From Gammaproteobacteria bacterium (GTDB taxonomy: Bacteria > Pseudomonadota > Gammaproteobacteria > HK1): a stretch of DNA of 64,000 nt. The stretch covers positions 587,629 to 651,628 of the forward strand of contig JAJFJU010000012.1 in NCBI GenBank assembly GCA_021773645.1. Reading direction: 5' to 3'. Made by a program: the position numbers and the translations under genes. The notes under the pieces were generated by a model that was given only the letters and a program-made list of their open reading frames with translations, was not told the DNA's origin and did not search any database. This document shows positions 1-8,019 of the stretch, piece by piece; within the stretch, counting starts at the first letter, position 1, and every line of letters starts with the position of its first letter.

Positions 1-399
1 GAGTGGGACACGCTGTTTTTCTTTTACGGGGTAATCATGGCCGTGGGTGGCCTCGGTTTCATGGGTTATCTGGGGTTGGTGTCTGGTTTTATGTACGGCG
101 AACTCGGTGCCACCAATGCCAACATCCTGGTGGGGGTGCTGTCGGCCATCGTGGATAACATTCCGGTGATGTTCGCAGTGTTGACCATGAACCCGGAAAT
201 GTCCGAGTTGCAATGGTTGCTGGTGACCCTGACCGCGGGTGTCGGCGGCAGTCTACTTTCCGTTGGCTCTGCCGCTGGCGTGGCGCTGATGGGACAGGCC
301 CGTGGGTACTACACTTTTGGTGCGCATCTGAAATGGGCCCCGGTGATCGCCATCGGCTATCTCGCCAGCATCTACGTTCATTTCCTGGTTAACGGCTAA
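1..399 (+). CDS. nhaD: NhaD-type Na+/H+ antiporter, C-terminal part
   Basis: The reading frame is open from base 1 (first codons read EWDTLFFFYG) and ends at a TAA at 397-399, so only the last 132 residues are present. They form several hydrophobic segments with the stretches GLVSGF, ANILVGVLSAIVDNIPVM and GSAAGVALMGQARG, which I associate with the C-terminal half of NhaD-family (ArsB/NhaD superfamily) sodium:proton antiporters of the inner membrane. NhaD exports Na+ in exchange for H+, mainly at alkaline pH. It lies just upstream of an Mrp-like antiporter cluster on the same strand, which supports an ion-homeostasis role. The family call is fairly sure; substrate is inferred. The N-terminal part lies outside the window. 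Confidence 0.85.
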   Translation, partial: EWDTLFFFYGVIMAVGGLGFMGYLGLVSGFMYGELGATNANILVGVLSAIVDNIPVMFAVLTMNPEMSELQWLLVTLTAGVGGSLLSVGSAAGVALMGQARGYYTFGAHLKWAPVIAIGYLASIYVHFLVNG

Positions 400-416
400 G
401 AAGTTCGACCATGCCC

Positions 417-559
417 GGCGGGTTGCTGAAAGAGCTTCAGGGGAGTGCAAGACAAGGCAAAAATTGGCGAAAAAGCGGAGCTTACAGAAAGTAAGTGAGT
501 ATTTTGAGCCAGTTTTTAACGCAGTATTGTGCCCCATGAGGGTTTTTCAGCGGCTTGCC
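417..559. repeat. MITE-like palindromic repeat between nhaD and mnhE
   Basis: This roughly 143-bp stretch begins with GGCGGGTTGCTGAAA and ends with TTTTTCAGCGGCTTGCC, which are imperfect inverted copies sharing TGCTGAAA/TTTCAGCG. Inside is a perfect stem CTTAC-AGAAA-GTAAG at 481-495. It resembles a dispersed repeat that I recall from several gammaproteobacterial genomes, but no second copy exists in this window and I cannot search. It fills the gap between nhaD and mnhE and contains both possible start codons of mnhE. Confidence 0.5.
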
Positions 560-1048
560 AGGGGTAGAAGACGTGCCTGGAGACACGGCTTCTATCTCGG
601 CCTGGTGTTGTTTGGTCTGTGGTTGTTGTTATCGGGCTCGTTTAAGCCCTTGCTGCTGGGGCTAGGCTTCCTCTCTACCCTGTTGGTGGTGTACATCGCC
701 CTGCGCATGGATGTCGCGGATCACGAGGGGCGAAGCATTCATATCAATGTCTTTCGGCCCGTTGGATTCTGGGTGTGGCTGGTGGGGCAGATCGTCAGGG
801 CGAATCTGCACGTGACCTACCGCGTGCTGCATCCCCGTTTGCCTATCAGTCCCGAGGTCTTCCACGTTCGTGCCAGCCAGGATAGCGAGCTTGGCCGGGT
901 TACCTATGCCAATTCTGTCACCCTTACCCCAGGTACCATCGCCATCGATCTGCAGGGCAATGAGCTGGAGATCCATGCCCTTGATCGGGAAGCGGTAGAG
1001 GCCATGGTGGGGCACAAGGACAGTCGCGCTGCCGCGCTGGATTTATAG
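536..1048 (+). CDS. mnhE: Na+/H+ antiporter subunit E (MnhE/MrpE)
   Basis: Mrp-type antiporter subunit E, a small inner-membrane protein of the multi-subunit Na+/H+ antiporter. The hydrophobic N-terminal block (GFYLGLVLFGLWLLLSGSF) and the segment VWLVGQIVRANLHVTYRVL followed by VTYANSVTLTPGTIAIDL are typical of the MnhE family. I start it at ATG 536, giving 170 residues, close to the usual family length of about 160. A longer frame opens at TTG 464, but its first 24 residues are encoded by a MITE-like repeat (417-559) and look foreign. No good ribosome binding site precedes ATG 536, so the repeat may have altered the native start region. It is followed after 5 bases by mnhF. Confidence 0.85.
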   Translation: MRVFQRLARGRRRAWRHGFYLGLVLFGLWLLLSGSFKPLLLGLGFLSTLLVVYIALRMDVADHEGRSIHINVFRPVGFWVWLVGQIVRANLHVTYRVLHPRLPISPEVFHVRASQDSELGRVTYANSVTLTPGTIAIDLQGNELEIHALDREAVEAMVGHKDSRAAALDL

Positions 1049-1053
1049 CCCAT

Positions 1054-1344
1054 ATGTTTAGCGCTGCCATCATTGCGATTTTTATCACCATGGCGCTGAC
1101 CCTGGCACGGGCGCTGCTGGGTCCCACGGTGTATGACCGTCTCCTCGCCGTTAACAGCTTCGGCACCCTCACGGTGTTGCTTATCGCGGTCCATGGCTTT
1201 CTCATGGGGCGCCCGGCATTTCTTGATATTGCGCTGGTCTATGCGCTGATTAGCTTCATTGGCACTATTGCGGTGCTTAAGTTCTTTGAGTACGGGGACC
1301 TGGGGCCGGGAGAGCGGGTGTCCTTCGATGAGGAGCAGGAATGA
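1054..1344 (+). CDS. mnhF: Na+/H+ antiporter subunit F (MnhF/MrpF)
   Basis: A 96-residue membrane protein with three hydrophobic segments. The sequence RALLGPTVYDRLLAVNSFGT is the family hallmark of MnhF/MrpF, and ALVYALISFIGTIAVLKFF is its third helix. It is a small subunit of the Mrp-type complex in the inner membrane. It starts 5 bases after mnhE and its stop overlaps the start of mnhG (ATGA at 1341-1344), so the three genes are very likely one translationally coupled operon. Confidence 0.92.
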   Translation: MFSAAIIAIFITMALTLARALLGPTVYDRLLAVNSFGTLTVLLIAVHGFLMGRPAFLDIALVYALISFIGTIAVLKFFEYGDLGPGERVSFDEEQE

Positions 1345-1670
1345 TGCTGGAGACGGTGCGTGAGGGGCTATCCTGGGCTTGCCTGCTGAGCGGCGGGTTC
1401 TTTCTCGTTGCCGGCGGCATTGGCATGCTGCGGCTGCCGGACTTTTATACTCGCATGCATCCCGCCGGGGTCATCGACACTATGGGTGCCGGGCTAATAT
1501 TGCTGGGGCTGATGATTCAGGCGGGGTTTAGCCTGGTTACCGTCAAGCTGTTGCTCATCGCATTATTTCTGCTGTTTACCTCCCCCACCGCGGTACACGC
1601 CCTTGCCAAGGCAGCGCGCCATGGTGGGCTTGAACCACTGTTGGTGAATACGGAGGAGAATGATGAGTGA
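1341..1670 (+). CDS. mnhG: Na+/H+ antiporter subunit G (MnhG/MrpG)
   Basis: 109 residues with three membrane segments; the motif GMLRLPDFYTRMHPAGVIDTMG is diagnostic of the MnhG/MrpG family (PhaG_MnhG_YufB). It is a small subunit of the Mrp-like antiporter. The gene starts at the first of two tandem ATGs overlapping the mnhF stop and ends inside the start region of the next gene (1660-1670), so translational coupling is probable. The order E-F-G before B-C-D differs from the A-to-G order of Bacillus mrp. Confidence 0.93.
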   Translation: MMLETVREGLSWACLLSGGFFLVAGGIGMLRLPDFYTRMHPAGVIDTMGAGLILLGLMIQAGFSLVTVKLLLIALFLLFTSPTAVHALAKAARHGGLEPLLVNTEENDE

Positions 1671-2211
1671 GGTGCTGATTAACCAGATTCTGCTCGCCTT
1701 CATGTTGGTGATTGCCATTGGCGTGTTGTATCAGCGCAATCTCTTTGCCGCGGCCATGCTTATGAGTATTTACAGCCTGTTGGCAGCGGCGCTATTCGTA
1801 GTGCTGGATGCAGTGGATGTGGCCTTTACCGAGGCGGCGGTGGGGGCGGGTATTTCCATCATCCTCGCCCTCGGCACCCTGGCGCTCACCTGTGGCGAAC
1901 AAAAACCCCGGCCAGTACTCGCCACTGGCCCCTTGCTGGTGGTTTTGCTGACTGGCGGCATGCTGATCTATGGCACCTTGGACATGCCCTACTATGGTGA
2001 TCCCGAGGCCGCGGCACATACTGGGGTGGCAAGCCGTTATTTGCAGGATTCCGCTAATGAGGTTGGCCCGCCTAATGTGGTCACCTCGGTGCTCGCCAGC
2101 TACCGCGGCTACGATACCCTTGGAGAGACCGTGGTGATCTTCGCTGCCGGCATCGGGGTGTTCGCACTGATGGGTCGCGGGCGTCGTAAAGCGACAAGGA
2201 AGGTGAAATAA
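1663..2211 (+). CDS. DUF4040/MbhD-type subunit of Mrp-like antiporter
   Basis: 182 residues. The N-terminal half has three hydrophobic segments with LAAALFVVLDAVDVAFTEAAVGAGIS, which matches the DUF4040/MbhD domain; in classical Mrp systems this domain is part of the large MnhA protein and in Mbh hydrogenases it is a separate subunit. After a hydrophilic stretch there is one more segment with GYDTLGETVVIFAAGIGVF, resembling the MbhE-like or MnhB-N region that follows it in MnhA. So this gene carries the C-terminal portion of a split MnhA. Two ATGs are available (1660 and 1663); GGAGGAG at 1652-1658 leaves workable spacing only for 1663. It overlaps mnhG by 8 bases. Confidence 0.85.
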   Translation: MSEVLINQILLAFMLVIAIGVLYQRNLFAAAMLMSIYSLLAAALFVVLDAVDVAFTEAAVGAGISIILALGTLALTCGEQKPRPVLATGPLLVVLLTGGMLIYGTLDMPYYGDPEAAAHTGVASRYLQDSANEVGPPNVVTSVLASYRGYDTLGETVVIFAAGIGVFALMGRGRRKATRKVK

Positions 2212-2213
2212 CA

Positions 2214-2621
2214 ATGCAGCACCATATCGTATTGCAGGTGGTCGCCAAGGTGCTGTTGCCACTGATTCTACTGTACGCCCTGTATGTCCAATTCCATGGC
2301 GATTTTGGTCCTGGCGGTGGCTTTCAGGCGGGGGTGCTGTTTGCCGTGGGGCTGATTCTTTACGGGCTGATCTATGGCGTCGATACCTTGCAAAGGGTGA
2401 TTTCCCCTGATGTCCTGCGTACGCTCATGGCTTCCGGGGTATTGCTGTATGCCGGGGTGGGGGTGCTGGGAATTTTCATGGGCGGTCAGTATCTGGATTA
2501 CGGAGTACTCGCGCAGGATCCCTTACAGGGTCAGCATTGGGGGATTTTCTTCGTCGAATTGGGGGTGGGGATTACTGTTGCGTCGGTGATGACCAGCCTG
2601 TTCTACGCCTTCGCCGGCTGA
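2214..2621 (+). CDS. mnhB: Na+/H+ antiporter subunit B (MnhB/MrpB)
   Basis: 135 residues, four hydrophobic segments. The stretch YALYVQFHGDFGPGGGFQAGVLFAVGLILYGL is the conserved core of MnhB (family HGxxxPGGGFQ). It is a membrane subunit of the Mrp-like complex. The ATG is preceded by an AAGGTG-type ribosome binding site, and mnhC starts 3 bases after its stop. Confidence 0.93.
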   Translation: MQHHIVLQVVAKVLLPLILLYALYVQFHGDFGPGGGFQAGVLFAVGLILYGLIYGVDTLQRVISPDVLRTLMASGVLLYAGVGVLGIFMGGQYLDYGVLAQDPLQGQHWGIFFVELGVGITVASVMTSLFYAFAG

Positions 2622-2624
2622 GTC

Positions 2625-2987
2625 ATGGAAGCGCTCGGTCTCTACAATTACTGGTTGGTCATCGCACTGATGATGACCGGCTTTTATATCGTAATTACCA
2701 GTCCCAATCTGGTGAAGAAGATCATTGGCCTGAACATCTTTCAGGCATCGGTTTTTATCCTCTATATCAGCATGGGAAAGGTGGCTGGGGGTAGTGCGCC
2801 GATCCTTGCCGATCAGGTGACGCTTTATTCCAACCCGCTTCCTCATGTGCTGATTCTTACTGCGATTGTGGTGGGGGTTGCCACCACGGCCATGGGTTTG
2901 TCGCTGGTGGTGCGTATCTATGCCGCCTACGGCAGCATGGAGGAGGATGACATCGAGGTCATGGACAGATCGGAGACCGACGGGTGA
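2625..2987 (+). CDS. mnhC: Na+/H+ antiporter subunit C (MnhC/MrpC, NuoK-like)
   Basis: 120 residues, three transmembrane segments, with the NuoK/MnhC-type sequence VKKIIGLNIFQASVFILYISMG and PLPHVLILTAIVVGVATTAMGLSL. NuoK-type subunits carry a conserved acidic residue in proton translocation in complex I; here the family role is part of the antiport module. The stop overlaps the start of the following D-type gene by 4 bases. Confidence 0.92.
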   Translation: MEALGLYNYWLVIALMMTGFYIVITSPNLVKKIIGLNIFQASVFILYISMGKVAGGSAPILADQVTLYSNPLPHVLILTAIVVGVATTAMGLSLVVRIYAAYGSMEEDDIEVMDRSETDG

Positions 2988-4471
2988 TGATGCTGTTGAC
3001 CGCGCACCTGCCCATCTTGCAGGTGATATTGCCCCTGATTGCGGCACCGCTATGCGTGTTGTTGCGCGGCCCTCGCCTCGCTTGGGGCTTGAGTGTGTTG
3101 GCGAGCTGGGGCTGTTTTGCCATCGCTATAGCACTGCTGAGGCAGGTGTTGGCCGAGGGCAGTGTCTCGTATGCGCTGGGTGGCTGGGCCGCGCCCTGGG
3201 GCATCGAGTATCGGGTGGATGTGGTCAATGCCTTTGTGTTGCTTATCGTCTCGGGGATTAGCTCTGTGGTGTTGTCGGGTGCCCGTGCGGGTATCGAGGC
3301 GGAGGTGGCTAAAGACCGCATTGAGCTCTTATACACCTGCTGGCTATTGTGCCTTGCCGGTTTTCTCGGCATTGCAGTCACCGGGGATACTTTTAACGTC
3401 TTCGTGTTTCTCGAGATTTCCGCTATTTCCAGCTATGCGTTGATCGCTCTGAGTGGTCGCCGGCGTGCCCTCATCGCATCCTTTCGTTATCTGATTATGG
3501 GCACCGTTGGGGCCACCTTTATCGTCATTGGCGTCGGCCTGCTCTACATGGTGACCGGTACATTGAATATGGCGGATATTGGTGCCCGCCTGCCGGCGGT
3601 GGCGGAGAGCCGTACGGTTGCCGCTGCCTTTGCCTTTCTGACCGTGGGCATCGGCCTCAAGATGGCGCTTTTTCCACTCCACCTGTGGTTGCCCAACGCC
3701 TATACCTACGCCCCTGCACCGGTGACCGCGTTTTTTGCCGGTACCGCCACCAAGGTCGCGGTGTATCTGTTGCTGCGCTTCACCTTCACCATATTCGGGG
3801 CCGACTATGCCTTTGCTACGGTGGCGATGGAGTGGATCCTTTTGCCGCTAGCGGTGCTGGGGATCTTCAGTGCCTCGCTGGTGGCCATTTTTCAGCTCGA
3901 TGTGAAACGTTTGCTGGCCTGGTCCAGCATCGCCCAAATTGGATATATGGTGTTGGGCATCAGTCTGGTTTCCGTGACTGGCTTGACCGCCAGTACCCTG
4001 CATCTGTTTAACCACGCCCTCATTAAATCGGCCCTGTTCATGACCATGGCCTGTGTGTTTTATCGTATTGGCTCCACTCAACTGGCCGATTTCGCGGGCC
4101 TGGGGCGGCGTATGCCCTGGACCATGGCTGCCTTCGTGGTCGGTGGGCTGAGTCTGATTGGCATACCGCTGACGGTAGGTTTCGTCAGCAAGTGGTACCT
4201 GATACTCGCGCTGCTGGAGCGCGGCTGGTGGCCATTGTCCGTATTCGTAGTGTTGAGCTCGTTGCTGGCAGTGATGTATGTGTGGCGGGTGGTAGAGATG
4301 GCCTATCTGCAGCCCGCAACTTCGAATGCCAAGCCTTGCGAGGCACCCGCTTCAATACTCATCCCCACCTGGGCCCTGGTGCTGGCTAATCTCTATTTCG
4401 GTATCGATAGCTCGTTGACGGTGGGGATCGCGCAGCGGGCCGCGGAGTCCTTATTGGGTGTGAGTTCTTGA
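2984..4471 (+). CDS. mnhD: Na+/H+ antiporter subunit D, first copy (NuoM/NuoN-like)
   Basis: 495 residues and about 14 hydrophobic segments. It belongs to the proton-translocating antiporter-like family shared by NuoL/M/N and MrpA/D: GDTFNVFVFLEISAISSYALIAL contains the conserved TM5 glutamate, KMALFPLHLWLPNAYTYAPAPVTAFFAG holds the conserved TM7-8 lysine and loop, and LDVKRLLAWSSIAQIGYM is the broken-helix region. It overlaps mnhC by 4 bases and the next D-like gene by 4 bases (TTGA). Which ion it carries is not deducible. Confidence 0.92.
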   Translation: MMMLLTAHLPILQVILPLIAAPLCVLLRGPRLAWGLSVLASWGCFAIAIALLRQVLAEGSVSYALGGWAAPWGIEYRVDVVNAFVLLIVSGISSVVLSGARAGIEAEVAKDRIELLYTCWLLCLAGFLGIAVTGDTFNVFVFLEISAISSYALIALSGRRRALIASFRYLIMGTVGATFIVIGVGLLYMVTGTLNMADIGARLPAVAESRTVAAAFAFLTVGIGLKMALFPLHLWLPNAYTYAPAPVTAFFAGTATKVAVYLLLRFTFTIFGADYAFATVAMEWILLPLAVLGIFSASLVAIFQLDVKRLLAWSSIAQIGYMVLGISLVSVTGLTASTLHLFNHALIKSALFMTMACVFYRIGSTQLADFAGLGRRMPWTMAAFVVGGLSLIGIPLTVGFVSKWYLILALLERGWWPLSVFVVLSSLLAVMYVWRVVEMAYLQPATSNAKPCEAPASILIPTWALVLANLYFGIDSSLTVGIAQRAAESLLGVSS

Positions 4472-5931
4472 ACACCGATACGGCATTGATGGCGGCTTTG
4501 CTGATCCCGCTGGCAGGCGCTGTATTGTTGCCGTTGGTGGGACGTTGGCCCAATGTGCGTGAGGCGCTGACCCTGCTGTGTGCCAGCCTGTTGTTTTTCT
4601 GTGTGGCCACGCTGACGCCAGCCGTATTGGCTGGGGCACGACCGGAATGGGTGCTGTGGGAGTTCTTTCCGGGCTTGCAGCTGGCCTTTCGGCTGGAACC
4701 GCTGGGGATGATTTTCGCGCTGGTGGCGTCATTTTTATGGATCATTACCTCGATCTACGCCATCGGTTATATGCGTGGCAATCAGGAACTTAAGCAGACC
4801 CGCTTTTATGTTTGTTTTGCACTGGCCCTGGCAGCCACCATCGGCATTGCCTTTGCGGGCAACCTGCTGACTTTATTCATATTTTATGAGGCGTTGACCC
4901 TCTCCACCTATCCGCTGGTGGCACATAAGGAGAATGCTGAGGCACGGGCGGGGGGGCATACCTATCTGGGGGTTTTGCTCTCCACCTCTATCGCCTTTTT
5001 GCTGCTCGCTATCCTCTGGACCTGGTCCGCTACCAGGACGCTGGATTTTCGTGTGGGCGGGATACTAGCGGGTTCTGTGCATGGCCCCATGATCGGCCTG
5101 TTGTTGGCACTCTACGTGTTTGGTGTCGGTAAGGCGGCGTTGATGCCCTTTCATCGCTGGCTACCCGCAGCCATGGTGGCGCCGACACCGGTGAGTGCAT
5201 TGCTACATGCGGTGGCGGTGGTCAAGGCCGGAGTTTTCACCGTGGTGAAGGTGGTGGTTTATATCTTTGGTGTGGACTTGCTGAAAGGGGAGCCCAGTGC
5301 TGACTGGCTGCTTTACGTGGCCGCTGCCACTATCCTCATTGCCTCCATGGTGGCCCTGCGTCAGGATAATCTGAAACGTCGGCTCGCCTATTCCACCGTG
5401 AGCCAGCTGGCCTATATCACCCTGGCGACGGCTATTCTCGCGCCGCTCTCCCTGGTGGGTGCAGCGCTACATATCGCCGCCCACGCCTTTGGCAAGATCA
5501 CACTGTTTTTTGCCGCCGGTTCCATTTATACCGCGGCGCACAAAACTAAAGTCAGTGAACTCGACGGTATTGGCCAGCGCATGCCTTGGACTATGGGGGC
5601 CTTCGCTATCGGCAGTCTGTCGATGATCGGGGTGCCGCCCACGGTGGGCTTCGTGAGTAAGTGGTACATCCTCCAAGGGGCCTTAAGTGCCGGCCAGCTA
5701 TTTGCCGTCTTGGTGATCTTTGCCAGCACCTTGCTGAGTGCGGCCTATTATCTGCCGGTGATTTACGTGGCTTTCTTTCGCAAGCCGGCGACGCGCGGGG
5801 ATCAGTCGGGGCACGGTGAGGCACCCTGGCCCATGGTGCTGGCACTTGTACTCACCGCGGCAGGTACCATGCTGTTGTTCTCTCTACTAGGTCTGCCTCT
5901 AGACCTTGCCAAAGGACTGGTGGGTGCATGA
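4468..5931 (+). CDS. mnhD: Na+/H+ antiporter subunit D, second copy
   Basis: 487 residues, again a NuoL/M/N-type antiporter-like subunit: FIFYEALTLSTYPLVAHKENAEARAG has the TM5 glutamate region, GKAALMPFHRWLPAAMVAPTPVSALLHAVAVVKAG is the strongly conserved TM7-8 region with Lys and His, and DNLKRRLAYSTVSQLAYI follows. It starts with TTG inside a TTGA overlap with the preceding stop, the only plausible way to keep the tight operon. It is closer in the TM7-8 region to NuoL/NuoM than the first copy. Tandem D-like genes occur in cyanobacterial and other group-type Mrp clusters. Confidence 0.9.
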   Translation: MNTDTALMAALLIPLAGAVLLPLVGRWPNVREALTLLCASLLFFCVATLTPAVLAGARPEWVLWEFFPGLQLAFRLEPLGMIFALVASFLWIITSIYAIGYMRGNQELKQTRFYVCFALALAATIGIAFAGNLLTLFIFYEALTLSTYPLVAHKENAEARAGGHTYLGVLLSTSIAFLLLAILWTWSATRTLDFRVGGILAGSVHGPMIGLLLALYVFGVGKAALMPFHRWLPAAMVAPTPVSALLHAVAVVKAGVFTVVKVVVYIFGVDLLKGEPSADWLLYVAAATILIASMVALRQDNLKRRLAYSTVSQLAYITLATAILAPLSLVGAALHIAAHAFGKITLFFAAGSIYTAAHKTKVSELDGIGQRMPWTMGAFAIGSLSMIGVPPTVGFVSKWYILQGALSAGQLFAVLVIFASTLLSAAYYLPVIYVAFFRKPATRGDQSGHGEAPWPMVLALVLTAAGTMLLFSLLGLPLDLAKGLVGA

Positions 5932-6170
5932 GCAATACGCATTGGCTTTATAGAAAGGAGAACCATCGCAAGCTATGGTTTGGCGGCGGCATCTTGCTGT
6001 TACTGACGGTGCTGGCGCAGTGGGTATTCGAGATTCATGGGCAATACGAATTTGAGGCTTGGCTGGGGTTTTTTGGCGTGTTTGGTTTCGTGAGCTGTGT
6101 GTTGATGGTGCTCTTTGCGAAGTTGCTTGGCCTGCTGATCAAACGCAAGGACAATTATTATCATGATTGA
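5928..6170 (+). CDS. Small two-helix membrane protein within Mrp-like cluster
   Basis: An 80-residue protein that I do not recognise. It has a basic N-terminus (YRKENHRKLW), two hydrophobic helices (about residues 17-31 and 46-70) joined by an acidic loop with EIHGQYEFEAW, and a charged tail (KRKDNYYHD). It overlaps the stop of the second D-like gene by 4 bases (ATGA) and the start of the third by 8 bases, so it is almost certainly translated with them. A small accessory or assembly subunit of the antiporter complex is the natural inference. No known Mrp subunit is assigned to it by me. Confidence 0.8.
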   Translation: MSNTHWLYRKENHRKLWFGGGILLLLTVLAQWVFEIHGQYEFEAWLGFFGVFGFVSCVLMVLFAKLLGLLIKRKDNYYHD

Positions 6171-7851
6171 GGCCTTTCCTCCGGGCTTGATCATGGTCTT
6201 TGGCGCTTTCCTGCTGCCCGTGCTACGGGGCGGAGTGCGTACCGTATGGCTACTTGGCTTACCACTGCTCGCCCTCTATTTGGTGTGGCAGGTGCCCGAT
6301 GGTGTGGTGGCTACGGTGTCGTTTCTGGATTACCGGCTGGAACCCCTGCGTGGCGATCGCCTGAGTCGCTTATTCGCCACTATTTTCGGGCTGATGGCCT
6401 TTGTGGGCGGAATCTATGCCTACCGGCAGGCGCGTTTATTAGAGCTCTGTGCCGCCATGATTTATGCGGGTGCCGCCATCGGGGCCACCATGGCGGGGGA
6501 TCTCATTAGCCTGTTTGTATGCTGGGAACTGATGGCCTTGGGTTCGACTTTGGTGATTTGGTCCGTGGGTAAGGACAAGGCCTACGGCGCCGGCATGCGT
6601 TACCTGCTGATTCACCTCTTGGGTGGCGTGGTGCTGATGGCGGGTATCGCAGCCTATGTGAATGCGACGGGCTCAGTGGCCTTCAACGCCATAGACACCT
6701 CGGCTCCGGGAGCATGGCTGATGCTGGTGGGTTTTCTCATCAATGCCGGCGCCCCACCGCTGTCGGCCTGGATTGCGGATGCTTATCCCGAGGCATCACC
6801 CAGTGGCACGGTGTTCCTGTCTGCATTTACCACCAAGACTGCCGTGTATGTACTGATGCGGGGTTTTCCCGGTACCGAGATATTAATTTTTATCGGTCTG
6901 GCGATGATTTTCTACGGCATCATCTACGCCCTGCTGGAAAATGATGTGCGGCGCATTCTCGCCTATAGCATCGTCAATCAGGTGGGATTCATGGTGACCG
7001 GGATCGGCATTGGTACCGAGTTGGCCATCAACGGTGCTGCGGCCCACGCCTTTGCCGGCGTTATCTATACCTCTTTGCTGATGATGTCTGCGGGCGCGGT
7101 GCTTTATCGCACAGGCCGGCGTAAATGTAGTGAGTTGGGTGGGTTACTCCAGGGCATGCCTTTTACCACCGCCTGTGGTGTCATCGGTGCGTTGGCGATC
7201 TCCGCCTTTCCGCTTAGTTCGGGTTTTATCAGTAAGTTGATGACCAAGCAGGCCGCCGCCGATGAGCACTTGCTACTGATTTGGTTGCTGTTGCAGGCCG
7301 CTTCAGCGGGGGTGTTCCTCAGTGTTGGCATCAAGTTCCCCTGGTTTGTATTTTTCGAGAAAAATTCCGGCCTGCGACCACCGGAGGCACCGCTTAATAT
7401 GCGGGTGGCTATGGGGCTGTTTGCCAGCCTGTGTATTTTCCTTGGGGTCGCTCCGGGCTTCTTGTACGCCTTTCTGCCCTTCGCGGTGGATTATGTGCCC
7501 TATACGGGTGGCCACGTGGTTATGCAGCTACAGCTTCTGTTGTTTTCCGGGCTCGCCTTCTTTGTCCTGCTGCCGCTGATGAAACGCACCCTGACTATCA
7601 GTCTGGATCTCGACTGGTTTTACCGGCGTTTCGCTCCGGCCCTAGTGAGGCTCTGCTTTCGTCTGAGCACACCCATCGACAGGGCACTGAGGCGTGGGGT
7701 GGTGGAAAGGCTGTCGAGGTTGATCCAAAGTCTGCACACGTGGTGTGGCCCGCAAGGGGTGGTGGGGCGTGCGTGGGCAACCGGCCCTATGGTGGTGGTC
7801 GTGTTGCTGTTGTTGAGCGGGACCTTGGCCTTCTATTTTGGAGGCACCTGA
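6163..7851 (+). CDS. mnhD: Na+/H+ antiporter subunit D-like, third and longest copy
   Basis: 562 residues. The central part is a NuoL/M/N-type module: LISLFVCWELMALGSTLVIW has the TM5 glutamate, GAPPLSAWIADAYPEASPSGTVFLSAFTTKTAVYVL is the TM7-8 region, and NDVRRILAYSIVNQVGFMVTG follows. After the canonical 14 helices there is a C-terminal extension of about 100 residues with an amphipathic basic stretch (DLDWFYRRFAPALVRL, RALRRGVVERLSRLIQSLH) and a final hydrophobic helix, as in Mbh/Mrp-type D subunits linked to membrane hydrogenase relatives. It is the last gene of the cluster. The cluster has three D-like genes and a DUF4040 gene but no full-length MnhA. Confidence 0.88.
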   Translation: MIEAFPPGLIMVFGAFLLPVLRGGVRTVWLLGLPLLALYLVWQVPDGVVATVSFLDYRLEPLRGDRLSRLFATIFGLMAFVGGIYAYRQARLLELCAAMIYAGAAIGATMAGDLISLFVCWELMALGSTLVIWSVGKDKAYGAGMRYLLIHLLGGVVLMAGIAAYVNATGSVAFNAIDTSAPGAWLMLVGFLINAGAPPLSAWIADAYPEASPSGTVFLSAFTTKTAVYVLMRGFPGTEILIFIGLAMIFYGIIYALLENDVRRILAYSIVNQVGFMVTGIGIGTELAINGAAAHAFAGVIYTSLLMMSAGAVLYRTGRRKCSELGGLLQGMPFTTACGVIGALAISAFPLSSGFISKLMTKQAAADEHLLLIWLLLQAASAGVFLSVGIKFPWFVFFEKNSGLRPPEAPLNMRVAMGLFASLCIFLGVAPGFLYAFLPFAVDYVPYTGGHVVMQLQLLLFSGLAFFVLLPLMKRTLTISLDLDWFYRRFAPALVRLCFRLSTPIDRALRRGVVERLSRLIQSLHTWCGPQGVVGRAWATGPMVVVVLLLLSGTLAFYFGGT

Positions 7852-8019
7852 GTTTTTGCTTCTCCATCCGACTATGGGTTCCGTCGATAATCTACTAAAG
7901 TTCCGCACCCCGAAGGCCAGATTTCCACAATCCTAGAAATGCTAGTTGGCCGCTAAGTGTGTGGCAATTTCGAATGCATCCGCCGGGTCAGGACGCGACG
8001 ATATCCAGGTAAATATTTG

